Part shown: positions 7,163 through 13,835 of the stretch, in pieces
How the letters are laid out: each line of letters begins with the position of its first letter
How positions within the stretch are numbered: the stretch's first letter is position 1
Origin: an uncultured Collinsella sp.
Lineage (GTDB): Bacteria > Actinomycetota > Coriobacteriia > Coriobacteriales > Coriobacteriaceae
DNA length: 23,969 bases
Assembly: GCA_902494465.1 (NCBI GenBank)
Contig: CABUTH010000008.1
Span: 1 to 23,969 of the forward strand
Direction: 5' to 3'
Translations under genes and position numbers: made by a program
The notes under the pieces: model-generated
What the model was told of the DNA's origin: nothing
Databases searched by the model: none
What the model saw: only the letters and a program-made list of their open reading frames with translations

Positions 7163-7337
7163 GGTCGAGATCGGGCTTCCCTGGCTCGACCGAGCGTGGA
7201 TTTTCTCCCGTTTGAAATCGAGCGTGGATAATCTCCCACTTTTGACGTGCCACTGGGCCCAAAGTGGCAGATTATCCACGCTCATTCTCCAGGCGGGAGA
7301 TTTTCCACTCTCGTGTGTCCGAAAATCCTCGCTCGAT
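7163..7337. repeat. Cluster of direct and inverted copies of GAGCGTGGATWWTCTCCC
   Basis: Two plus-oriented copies lie at 7192-7209 and 7220-7237, 28 bases apart. Three minus-oriented copies lie at 7270-7283, 7295-7312 (degenerate) and 7321-7337 (degenerate). The middle pair forms a near-perfect palindrome: 14 bp (7220-7233/7270-7283), a symmetric 2x2 mismatch, then 7 bp (7236-7242/7261-7267) around an 18-base loop. A GGTCGAG/CTCGACC stem (7163-7191) precedes the set. No coding sequence or transposase is present; it could be a small non-autonomous element or a multi-site protein-binding region. Confidence 0.7.
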
Positions 7338-7354
7338 GACGATGACCAACCTCG

Positions 7355-7590
7355 CCCTGGCTTCTGTCTCGATCTGTAACAGTAAGAGGGTTATTCCTCC
7401 TCTATCTGTTACAGATCGAGATGTTTCCCTGGCGGCTTGTCTGTTTATCTAAATCTATAACAGCAAGAACGGCTTTCAGCCTCTTCGTGTTATAGATCGA
7501 GATGTTATCGACCATCCCTTGGCATTGTCTCGATCTGTAACTATAAGGAGGGTTTTCAGCCCGCCCGTGTTACAGATCAAGACAAACCTG
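7355..7590. repeat. Three tandem ~80-bp hairpin repeats
   Basis: Each unit starts with a CCCTGG-like box and contains a long hairpin with arms of the type CTCGATCTGTAAC/GTTACAGATCGAG. Hairpin 1 is 7367-7421 (16 perfect pairs), hairpin 2 is 7453-7497 (9 pairs) and hairpin 3 is 7525-7585 (16 pairs, one mismatch). The ends of the left arms fall at 7380, 7461 and 7541, a period of 80-81 bases. Each has a second short stem in the loop. Hairpin 2 carries a paired change (TATAAC/GTTATA for TGTAAC/GTTACA). None is followed by a T-run, so they are not ordinary terminators. Confidence 0.8.
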
Positions 7591-7637
7591 AAGCCTGGTG
7601 GAAGTCAAACTCGCTGACATGTCAACATAAATAGAAA

Positions 7638-7668
7638 CGGGCCCTGTCCCATATAGAGACAGAGCCCG
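7638..7668 (-). terminator. Intrinsic terminator after tRNA-Thr(TGT)
   Basis: CGGGCTCTGTC pairs with GACAGGGCCCG on minus (one A-C mismatch, 9-nt loop), followed by TTTCTATTT. It lies 10 bases past the tRNA CCA end. Confidence 0.75.
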
Positions 7669-7677
7669 AAACTCTCA

Positions 7678-7752
7678 TGGAGCCAGTGACAGGAATCGAA
7701 CCTGCAACCCACTGATTACAAATCAGTTGCGCTACCGTTGCGCCACACTGGC
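7678..7752 (-). tRNA. tRNA-Thr (anticodon TGT)
   Basis: The acceptor GCCAGTG pairs with CACTGGC. The anticodon stem ACTGA/TCAGT holds the loop TTTGTAA, and the T loop is TTCGATT. Discriminator U and CCA are encoded. A GCGC-GAAA-GCGC hairpin lies immediately 5' of the mature end. It is a separate unit from the tRNA cluster before tuf; a weak candidate promoter (TTGCGC-17-TATTCT on minus) lies upstream. Confidence 0.96.
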
Positions 7753-7837
7753 ACACTTGGCGCTTTCGCGCGAAGCCTGTTAAGAATAAAGGAATTGCGG
7801 ACGAGGCGCAACAGGCCCTTCACCCGACCACATCTCA

Positions 7838-7863
7838 AAACTATTCGCCAGAACGAATAGTTT
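7838..7863. repeat. Perfect 10-bp palindrome AAACTATTCG-N6-CGAATAGTTT
   Basis: The two arms are exact reverse complements (7838-7847 and 7854-7863). A third copy of ACTATTCG occurs in direct orientation at about 7886-7893. Spacing and size suit a dimeric repressor site. It lies upstream of tRNA-Thr(TGT) and downstream of the NYN nuclease gene. Confidence 0.65.
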
Positions 7864-7866
7864 AAT

Positions 7867-7905
7867 CCGTTCGCCAAAACCAAAAACTATTCGTTTTGGC
7901 GACGG
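7867..7905. repeat. Second hairpin with CGCCAAAAC/GTTTTGGCG arms
   Basis: Nine exact pairs (7872-7880 with 7893-7901), extended by four more across one bulge, enclose a loop that contains ACTATTCG, the half-site of the neighbouring palindrome. There is no T-run on either side. Confidence 0.6.
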
Positions 7906-7933
7906 CAACCCACAGTCCATTGGTTACAAATCA
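7905..7933 (-). pseudogene. tRNA-Thr-like fragment (anticodon-arm remnant)
   Basis: GCAACCCAC at 7905-7913 and TGGTTACAAATCA at 7921-7933 match, in the same order, the contiguous segment 7704-7725 of tRNA-Thr(TGT): 9 of 9 and 12 of 13 bases, with a 7-base insertion between them. No acceptor or D arm is recognisable, so this is a remnant, not a gene. It could be the footprint of a past duplication or integration at the tRNA. Confidence 0.4.
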
Positions 7934-7975
7934 ACGGGCCGGCCAATTGGGAAACGGGTCTCTATGGATAATCCC

Positions 7976-8653
7976 CTACCGTCCGCGCAGGGCCTTGAGC
8001 TTGGCCAGGGCATCGGGGCTCAGGCGACTGCCCAGAGTCATCTTGATCTGCGGAGCTTCCTCTGCCTCGTGAACGTCGTTATCGATCTGATTGATCTCGT
8101 CCACCAGCATGCGGCTCGAGATGCGCGTAACGCCCTTGCCCATGACGACGGCTTGAATTGTGCCGTCACTCGATACCACGGAGCACGCGCGGCCCTCCTC
8201 ACGTGCCTCGATGCAGAGCTTCTGCACCACGGTATCGGCAGAGACGCCCGTCGGCGAAAACTCAATGCGCACGCCGCGAGCTGGCAGGTTGGGGCGCTCG
8301 CTGGAGATATTACCCGCACCGTCAAACACGATCACGGCCTCGTAACGGCCCTGGGCAAACGCAGCTACGTCATTAATGAGCGCCGTGCGCGCCATATCGT
8401 GGACGTCGCTGGAATACGGATCGTCGGAATGGTCGTACACGAGCTTTTCGTAGCGCGGCGTACAGTGGATCACGTTGTAGCCGTCAACCACCAACAGCTC
8501 GGGCTTATTGGAGTGCACCGTCGAGACTGGATCGGCGATAGCCTGCGCAAACGCATTGCCGCCCACACCGTAGGTCGCGGCCGAGACAATCGGCTTGGCC
8601 GAGCCTTCGCCAAAGCGCTTGGCCTTGGACTTGGCGCGGTTCTTCTTGGACAT
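7976..8653 (-). CDS. YacP/Rae1-type NYN-domain ribonuclease
   Basis: The protein has 225 residues. A basic N-terminal extension of about 50 residues (MSKKNRAKSKAKRFGEG...) is followed by a NYN/PIN-like domain with the acidic motif LLVVDGYNVIH (D57), VIVFDGAG (D111), SADTVVQKL and VVSSDGTIQ. These are the metal-binding positions of the YacP family. The B. subtilis member Rae1 is an endonuclease that enters the ribosomal A site and cuts mRNA there; the same role is likely but not shown. The gene starts 3 bases after the rlmB stop and its GGAGGAG ribosome-binding site lies within the end of rlmB, so the two are coupled. The rlmB-yacP order is the same as in B. subtilis. No clear terminator follows. 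Confidence 0.88.
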   Translation of the reverse strand: MSKKNRAKSKAKRFGEGSAKPIVSAATYGVGGNAFAQAIADPVSTVHSNKPELLVVDGYNVIHCTPRYEKLVYDHSDDPYSSDVHDMARTALINDVAAFAQGRYEAVIVFDGAGNISSERPNLPARGVRIEFSPTGVSADTVVQKLCIEAREEGRACSVVSSDGTIQAVVMGKGVTRISSRMLVDEINQIDNDVHEAEEAPQIKMTLGSRLSPDALAKLKALRGR

Positions 8654-8656
8654 GCG

Positions 8657-9571
8657 CTACTCCTCCCCCATGAGCTCGCCGGCGTTGCGGCGCAGCCACT
8701 CAAAGCACAGCGCCGTCGTTGCCTGGGCAACATTGAGGCTCTCGGTCATGCCGCGCTGGGGAAGCTTGGTCAAAAAGTCGCATTTCTCGAGCACCAGGCG
8801 CGAGATGCCGTCGCCCTCGGAGCCCATGACGAGCGCCACGCGGCCCTCGAAGGGAGCATCCCAGCAACTGCCTTCGGCGTGCTCGGAGGCACCGCCCACC
8901 CAAAAGCCAGCGGCCTTAAGATCGTCGAGCGCACGGGCGATGTTGGGCACCTGCGCGATAGGCAGATGCATGACGGCGCCGGCTGAAGTCTTGTAGCTGC
9001 CCACGGTCACGCCGGCGGCGCGCTTGTTGGCGATGATGACGCCGGCCGCGCCCACGACCTCGGCGGAGCGCACGATCGCACCAAAGTTGCCATCGTCGGT
9101 CACATGGTCGAGCACGACGACGAGCGCCGGTCCGTCACCCGCGCGATCGAGGATATCGGCGACATCGGCATAGGGGAAATTACCCACCTCGAGCGCGATG
9201 CCCTGGTGAGCGCCATGGCTCGACAGCGCATCGAGCTGCGCGCGCGGCACATACTTAATGCGGACGCCCGCGGCGTTGAGGTCATCGACCAGACGAGACA
9301 GGGCGGCATCGCGCTCCCCGCCCTCGGCGATGAGCGCGCACTTGACGGGAAAGCCAGTACGCAGCGCCTCGGCGGCGGCACGGCGACCTTCGATAAACTC
9401 GCCCTTGGGAACCTGGACGTTATCGCGGCTACGCTCGCGCTGCGGGCGAACAGCCTGTGATCGCTCGCGCTGGCCCTTGGGAGTGGCAGCGCGGTCGTTG
9501 CGGCGAATCGGACGCGAGCCAGAAGCAGTCTGCTTGCCTCCACGCGGTGCACGCTTGCGATTGTCGGCCAT
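8657..9571 (-). CDS. rlmB: 23S rRNA (guanosine-2'-O-)-methyltransferase RlmB family (SpoU/TrmH)
   Basis: This 304-residue SpoU-class enzyme uses S-adenosylmethionine to methylate a ribose 2'-OH. By family and context it probably acts on 23S rRNA guanosine 2251. A basic, disordered N-terminal stretch of about 55 residues precedes the substrate-binding domain (GEFIEGRRAAAEAL). The trefoil-knot catalytic domain shows the three SpoU motifs: motif 1 DHVTDDGNFGAIVRSAEVVG (D replaces the usual P after VTD), motif 2 LVMGSEGDGISRLV and motif 3 MTESLNVAQATTAL. AGGAGG lies 7 bases before the ATG. It is preceded by the rod-shaped hairpin after cysS and is coupled to the NYN nuclease gene. Confidence 0.93.
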   Translation of the reverse strand: MADNRKRAPRGGKQTASGSRPIRRNDRAATPKGQRERSQAVRPQRERSRDNVQVPKGEFIEGRRAAAEALRTGFPVKCALIAEGGERDAALSRLVDDLNAAGVRIKYVPRAQLDALSSHGAHQGIALEVGNFPYADVADILDRAGDGPALVVVLDHVTDDGNFGAIVRSAEVVGAAGVIIANKRAAGVTVGSYKTSAGAVMHLPIAQVPNIARALDDLKAAGFWVGGASEHAEGSCWDAPFEGRVALVMGSEGDGISRLVLEKCDFLTKLPQRGMTESLNVAQATTALCFEWLRRNAGELMGEE

Positions 9572-9613
9572 AAAACGACCTCCTAAATACGACTATCAAA
9601 CGAAACAAATAGA

Positions 9614-9716
9614 CCGACCGCCCGAGGTGCGGCAGATTGCCTTGAAAGAGGAGGGCATAGACCTTGAGGTCATGCCCGACGATTGAAAGGCAAGGTGCCG
9701 TGGCTCGGGCGGTCGG
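9614..9716 (-). ncRNA. 103-nt rod-shaped hairpin between cysS and rlmB (unnamed)
   Basis: Five stacked stems are separated by symmetric internal loops. They are 13 bp at the base (9614-9626/9704-9716), 5 bp (9630-9634/9696-9700), 5 bp (9639-9643/9687-9691), 6 bp (9653-9658/9672-9677) and 4 bp (9660-9663/9668-9671), closed by a 4-base loop. Internal loops are 3x3, 4x4 and 9x9, plus one bulge. Orientation is taken from the operon. A loose T-rich run (TCTATTTGTTTCGTTT) follows on minus, so it might also end or attenuate transcription after cysS. I do not recognise it as a named RNA family. Confidence 0.6.
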
Positions 9717-9738
9717 GCGCTTGGGAAACACGCAGGGA

Positions 9739-11205
9739 TTAGAGAGTCTTAATACGAGTGCCCGCGGCAGTGTCCTCAATCGTCAGGCCCAGGTCCTTGA
9801 GCTGATCGCGGATGGCATCTGCCAGATCCCAGTTCTTGGCGGCACGGGCCTCGGCGCGGGCCTCGAGAATCTTGGCAGCGGCCTCGTCCACGTCGTCGCC
9901 CGTGTAGGCGACCAGACCGGCGGCAACGCCCAGCAGACCCAGCGGCAGCTCGACCTTGGGCTCGGGAAGCTCAACGCCAAATGTGTCGAGCAACTCAACC
10001 AGCGTATCGGCGGCAGCAAGCGCAGCGGCCTTGTCGGCAGCATCGCCCGCCTGCTCCAGGTACTGGTTGCACTCGGTCACAAAGCCAAAGACAGCACCCA
10101 TGGCACCGGCGGTGTTAAAGTCGTCGTCCATGCACTCCTTAAAGGTGGCACGGGTCTCGGCGGCCTTGGCGGCAAACGCCTCGGCGGCAGCCGCATCGGC
10201 ATCGGCCGTCGCATGGTTCGCGGCCCAGCGCAGGTTCTCGACCGTACCGGCGATACGCGTGAGCGAGTTCTCGGCACCCTCCAGGCGCTCCCAAGAAAAG
10301 TCGAGCGGCGAGCGATAGCTCGTCTGCAGCATCAGCAGGCGCAGGGCGGCAGCGGAGTGCTGCTCGAGAACCTCGGCCAGCGTAAAGAAGTTGCCGAGCG
10401 ACTTGGACATCTTCTCGCCATCTACCAGCAGCATGCCCGTGTGCATCCAAGTGTTGGAGAAGCCCTGGTGCCAGGCGCAGGTGGCCTGGGCGCACTCGTT
10501 CTCGTGATGCGGGAAGGCAAGGTCGGAGCCGCCGCCGTGGATGTCGATCGGAGTGCCCAGGTAGCGATGCACCATGGCGGCGCACTCGGTGTGCCAACCG
10601 GGACGGCCCTCGCCCCAGGGGCTCGGCCAGCTGGGCTCGCCGGGCTTAGCGGCCTTCCACAGGGCAAAGTCGAGTGGGTCGTTCTTGTCCTCGTTCTCCT
10701 CGATGCGCGCGCCAACCATAAGGTCGTCGATGTTGCGGCTCGAGACCTGACCATAGTTGGGATCGCTGCGCACGGCAAAGTACACATCGCCGTTATCGGC
10801 TGCGTAAGCGTGGCCCTGCTCGATAAGCGTCTTGATCATGGCGATCATGGGGCCGATCTCCTTGGTGGCGCGGGGGCGCACATCGGGATCGAGTACGTTG
10901 GCGGCGCGCATGACGCCGATGAACTTATCGGAGAACTCCGTCGCGACCTCGGCAGCCGTACGGCCCTGCTCGTTGGCGCGCTTGATGATCTTGTCATCGA
11001 CATCGGTGAGGTTCTGGGCGAACGTGACCTCGTAGCCGCTCGCGATGAGCCAGCGACGAATCACATCGAAGCTGATGAACGTGCGGGCATTGCCGATGTG
11101 GATGTTGTCGTAGACCGTGGGGCCGCACACGTACATGCGGACCTTGCCGGACTCGATCGGCTGGAACTCTTCCTTTTTATGGGTAGCGCTGTTGTAGATA
11201 CGCAT
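9739..11205 (-). CDS. cysS: Cysteine--tRNA ligase
   Basis: Cysteinyl-tRNA synthetase is a class I enzyme that charges tRNA-Cys. The 488-residue protein has the HIGH-type motif HIGN (residues 36-39) and KMSKS (265-269). The zinc ligands C27, C208, H233 and E237 are all present, matching E. coli 28, 209, 234 and 238. The C-terminal DALR/anticodon region is alanine-rich. It starts 3 bases after the ispF stop, so it is co-transcribed with disA-ispD-ispF. A serine acetyltransferase gene (cysE), which precedes cysS in B. subtilis, is absent. Downstream, the rod-shaped hairpin separates it from rlmB. Confidence 0.97.
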   Translation of the reverse strand: MRIYNSATHKKEEFQPIESGKVRMYVCGPTVYDNIHIGNARTFISFDVIRRWLIASGYEVTFAQNLTDVDDKIIKRANEQGRTAAEVATEFSDKFIGVMRAANVLDPDVRPRATKEIGPMIAMIKTLIEQGHAYAADNGDVYFAVRSDPNYGQVSSRNIDDLMVGARIEENEDKNDPLDFALWKAAKPGEPSWPSPWGEGRPGWHTECAAMVHRYLGTPIDIHGGGSDLAFPHHENECAQATCAWHQGFSNTWMHTGMLLVDGEKMSKSLGNFFTLAEVLEQHSAAALRLLMLQTSYRSPLDFSWERLEGAENSLTRIAGTVENLRWAANHATADADAAAAEAFAAKAAETRATFKECMDDDFNTAGAMGAVFGFVTECNQYLEQAGDAADKAAALAAADTLVELLDTFGVELPEPKVELPLGLLGVAAGLVAYTGDDVDEAAAKILEARAEARAAKNWDLADAIRDQLKDLGLTIEDTAAGTRIKTL

Positions 11206-11208
11206 TCG

Positions 11209-11703
11209 TTACTCCTTAACGGTTTTCTGTAGCAGGCAGACGGCCCAGGCGCCGATTCCCTCGCCCTGGCCTTCCCAACCGAGCTTTTCGGTCGTAGTGG
11301 CGGCGACGCCCACGTTTTCGACGTCAACGCCCAGGGCATGGGCAAGGTTGGCGCGCATGGCATCGCGGTGCGGGGTGATCTTGGGTTGCTGACAGGCAAT
11401 GGTGCAGTCGGCATCGACAAACTCAAAGCCCAGCTCACGCGCATAGTCCATCACGCGAGCAAGCAGCACCATCGAATCGGCACCCTCGTAGGCGGGATCG
11501 GTGTCGGGAAATAGCTTGCCGATGTCTCCCCCGCGGCAGGCGCCCAGAATGGCGTCGGCTAAGGCGTGCGCGAGCACATCGGCATCCGAGTGACCCAGCA
11601 GGCCGCGCTCGTAGGGAATGTCGACCCCGCCGATGATACATCGACGCCCCTCCACCAAACGGTGGACGTCGTAGCCGTGGCCAATGCGCAGGTTACTGAA
11701 CAT
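11209..11703 (-). CDS. ispF: 2-C-methyl-D-erythritol 2,4-cyclodiphosphate synthase
   Basis: IspF makes the cyclic diphosphate of the non-mevalonate (MEP) isoprenoid pathway by releasing CMP. The 164-residue protein carries the zinc site D12-x-H14 (GHGYDVH) and H46 (AHALAD), the segment LLGHSDADV, the C-terminal loop ATTTEKLGWEGQGEGI that shapes the CDP pocket, and QQPKITPHRDAM. Its start overlaps the end of ispD by 11 bases. The pair is separate here, unlike the fused IspDF of some proteobacteria, but translationally linked. Confidence 0.96.
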   Translation of the reverse strand: MFSNLRIGHGYDVHRLVEGRRCIIGGVDIPYERGLLGHSDADVLAHALADAILGACRGGDIGKLFPDTDPAYEGADSMVLLARVMDYARELGFEFVDADCTIACQQPKITPHRDAMRANLAHALGVDVENVGVAATTTEKLGWEGQGEGIGAWAVCLLQKTVKE

Positions 11704-12421
11704 GGGGAAGGTCCTCTCCCTCGGCCATGCGACCGAGCAGAATCGCGGTTACGGGACGCAGGTCCTCGGGCACCGTCACCTTAAGGTTATCGCGCGGGCT
11801 CTGGACGCAGCGGACGCGCCCACCCATGCGCTCGACCAGCGACGAATCATCGGTACCGATAAAGCCCTCGGCAATCGCCGCGGCATGGACGCGCTTCATA
11901 GCATCGACGCTAAAGATCTGCGGCGTCTGCGCGGCCCAATAGAGCTCACGCGGCGGCGTCTCGACGATGTTATCGCCGTCGACGATCTTGAGTGTGTCGA
12001 TCGCGGGTTGACCGCACACGACACCGTCGAGCGAGCGGTCGCCCACAAGCACGTCGATCGCATGATCGATGGCCTCGGTCGTGATGAGCGGACGAGCGCC
12101 ATCGTGAATGGCGACATATTCGAAACCCGCCGGAACCGCATGCACGCCGGCACGGGTTGAATCCTGACGGGTATCGCCGGCATCGGCAAAGCTGATGGGC
12201 GTGTCATAGTCAAACGGGTCGATGGCCAGGCGTCGCATCTCGGCACGGCGCTCGGCAGGACAAACCACGACGATGTGGCCAACCTTATCGCTACGGTCAA
12301 ATGCGCGGATGGACCAGCTCATAAGCGGACGGCCCGCCACATTGACGAGCTGCTTGCCACCGGGGTTGCCAAAGCGCTGGCCGCTGCCACCGGCAACGAC
12401 CACGGCACATACGGGCGCCAT
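11693..12421 (-). CDS. ispD: 2-C-methyl-D-erythritol 4-phosphate cytidylyltransferase
   Basis: IspD joins CTP to methylerythritol phosphate in the MEP pathway. The 242-residue protein has the nucleotide-binding loop VVVAGGSGQRFG near the N-terminus (lysine replaced by the following GGKQ region), the DTRQDSTRAG segment, VAIHDGARPLI and the C-terminal DNLKVTVPEDL, all typical of the family. A short tail (GRMAEGEDLPHVQ) overlaps ispF. The ATG shares one base with the disA stop (TAATG), giving tight coupling to disA as in Firmicutes, where ispD also lies near disA. Confidence 0.95.
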   Translation of the reverse strand: MAPVCAVVVAGGSGQRFGNPGGKQLVNVAGRPLMSWSIRAFDRSDKVGHIVVVCPAERRAEMRRLAIDPFDYDTPISFADAGDTRQDSTRAGVHAVPAGFEYVAIHDGARPLITTEAIDHAIDVLVGDRSLDGVVCGQPAIDTLKIVDGDNIVETPPRELYWAAQTPQIFSVDAMKRVHAAAIAEGFIGTDDSSLVERMGGRVRCVQSPRDNLKVTVPEDLRPVTAILLGRMAEGEDLPHVQ

Positions 12422-13488
12422 TATGCGTTCCCCTGTTTGGTGCCCTTCATGCGGTACAGGGAGTCCGCAAGAATGGCAGGGTTGTTAACGCCAAAGTCGC
12501 CCAGGCGCTCCGGATCCTCGCTGATGTCGTCCATGAGCTCCTGCAGCGAGCCATACTCGTCGACGATCTTCTCGGCCACGCCGTCGCGCACGACGGACAC
12601 GCGCGAAAGCGTGCGCAGGCCCAGCGGTGTCATGACGGAGTCCTCGTCCAGGTCGTCATAGCCCAGAACTGCCGCCACATGCTGCGGGTCGGACAGGTCC
12701 TTAGGCGTCATGCGAGCGAGCTCAGCGCGAATCTTCTCGGCGTTTGCCTCGGAGGAATCGCTTGCGTAGTCGCGGATCATCAGGTCATATTCGGTATCCA
12801 TGCTGGAACCGGCGAGCTGCTCGAGCTGCATCTGCACGAGCTTGCCCTGGTTGCCCAGCTTGACGATGCAATCCTTAAGCTCGGTCTTTGCCTGCTGCAT
12901 GATCTCGAAGCTCGAGAAGATGCCGGTGATATCGGCGAGCGTAACGTAGTCGTCGAGCTCGAGGGCCGTCAGGCGCAGCAGGGAGCGATCGAGCGACTGA
13001 CGGGTAGTCTGGAGCGTGGCGACGAGCTGGTTGACCGAGCTCATGATGGTGGTGACAGGCTGAATCTCGTAGCTCTTACCGTGGACGTACACGTTGACGA
13101 CGGCACGACGAGCCGAGACCGAGATCACGATGGCGTCGGTGAGCACCGACATGCGAGCGGCAGTACGGTGACGCATGCCCGTCTCACTCGTGGCGAGCGA
13201 GGGATCGGGATTGAGGTGGAAGTTGGCGCGCAAAATCTGGGTGAGGTCGCCATCGATAACGATGGCGCCGTCCATCTTGGAAAGCTCGAACAGGCGGTTC
13301 GAGGTAAACGAAATGTTGAGCGGGAAGCCGTCGTTACCGGCGGCGAGCACGTTTTCGGTGTCGCCGACGCAGATAAGGGCGCCCAGGTGACCGGCAATGA
13401 TCATGTCGAGGGCGGTGCGGATCGGCTGACCGGGGGCAGTCAGGCGGATGGCCTGTTCCATACGCTTTTGCAGCTCGTTCTTATCCAA
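12421..13488 (-). CDS. disA: DNA integrity scanning diadenylate cyclase DisA
   Basis: DisA makes cyclic di-AMP from two ATP and scans DNA through a helix-hairpin-helix domain. The 355-residue protein has the DAC-domain motifs DGA (residues 73-75, MDGAIVIDG) and RHRTA (106-110), a helical spine, and a C-terminal HhH region (SLQELMDDISEDPERLGDFGV). The start codon is TTG with GGGAG 7 bases ahead. No in-frame ATG or GTG lies upstream, and the next ATG (codon 10) would trim the conserved N-terminus. It heads the disA-ispD-ispF-cysS run. It is the only c-di-AMP enzyme in the window. Confidence 0.95.
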   Translation of the reverse strand: MDKNELQKRMEQAIRLTAPGQPIRTALDMIIAGHLGALICVGDTENVLAAGNDGFPLNISFTSNRLFELSKMDGAIVIDGDLTQILRANFHLNPDPSLATSETGMRHRTAARMSVLTDAIVISVSARRAVVNVYVHGKSYEIQPVTTIMSSVNQLVATLQTTRQSLDRSLLRLTALELDDYVTLADITGIFSSFEIMQQAKTELKDCIVKLGNQGKLVQMQLEQLAGSSMDTEYDLMIRDYASDSSEANAEKIRAELARMTPKDLSDPQHVAAVLGYDDLDEDSVMTPLGLRTLSRVSVVRDGVAEKIVDEYGSLQELMDDISEDPERLGDFGVNNPAILADSLYRMKGTKQGNA

Positions 13489-13647
13489 GGCATCGCTCCC
13501 ATCGTATACGCTCCATAAACGTCAATAAGTTTCTCACGGTTTGCCCCTGTGACGCCCGCAAAATCCGATGCTTACAGAATGAGCGAACACAGCTGAGAGC
13601 CCCAATCCAAATGAGCTGCTTATGTGGTAGCATCGGGATTCGCATAA

Positions 13648-13745
13648 ATGAGGGAGTAGTCGCGTGATCGGGTTCGCCTCCGGTGGCGCGGCAAGTCAAC
13701 ACACTGGCCGATGCGGCCTGGCTTGCCTTAATGAACGAGACTCGT
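13648..13745 (+). promoter_or_regulatory. yybP-ykoY manganese riboswitch
   Basis: The segment has the hallmarks of the Mn2+-sensing yybP-ykoY aptamer: GGGAGTAG near the 5' end (13652-13659), GTCAACA (13695-13701) and TGAACGAGAC (13732-13741). The closing stem pairs ATGAG (13648-13652) with CTCGT (13741-13745). The same 3' strand is needed for the terminator stem starting at 13739, so folding of aptamer and terminator exclude each other. Manganese binding should therefore switch mntP on. Confidence 0.92.
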
Positions 13746-13782
13746 GGCTGTGCGCGCAACGCGTACGCCACGGGTCTTTTTT
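13739..13782 (+). terminator. Riboswitch-controlled terminator before mntP
   Basis: GACTCGTGGC (13739-13748) pairs with GCCACGGGTC (13767-13776, one G-U), followed by six T residues. It overlaps the last aptamer stem strand and lies 54 bases before the mntP start, which is the layout of a transcriptional ON switch. Confidence 0.9.
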
Positions 13783-13835
13783 GTTACTCCCCCAAGAGGT
13801 ACACGCGGGCCCGCCCGCAGAGAGGGAGCCAGACT

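Noticed and set aside
7161..7452. Two short plus-strand open frames (72 and 62 codons) in the repeat region
   Set aside because: They run through inverted repeats, lack a ribosome-binding site and resemble no protein.
7163..7590. CRISPR array
   Set aside because: The repeats are long hairpins with variable arms, in both orientations in one part, and have no uniform spacers or cas genes.
9600..9686. A sensible-looking peptide end (PPEVRQIALKEEGIDLEVM) on plus within the cysS-rlmB gap
   Set aside because: The frame comes from antisense rlmB sequence and the same bases form a highly regular nested hairpin, so RNA structure explains the sequence better than coding.
9614..9716. SRP RNA or 6S RNA
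   Set aside because: The conserved SRP apical loop (GGAAG/GNAR tetraloop region) is absent, and the rod is too short and lacks the large central bubble of 6S RNA.
9664..11232. Plus-strand open frame opposite cysS
   Set aside because: Antisense shadow of cysS with no ribosome-binding site.
13564..13640. Long-range inverted repeat AATCCGATGC/GCATCGGGATT flanking the disA-mntP divergent region
   Set aside because: The arms are about 57 bases apart and only 10 bp with a bulge; I cannot connect it to a promoter or gene, so it is not listed as a feature.
13683..13835. N-terminal extension of MntP from ATG 13683
   Set aside because: It would translate the riboswitch and its terminator; the ATG at 13836 has a good ribosome-binding site and gives the conserved MntP N-terminus with D16.
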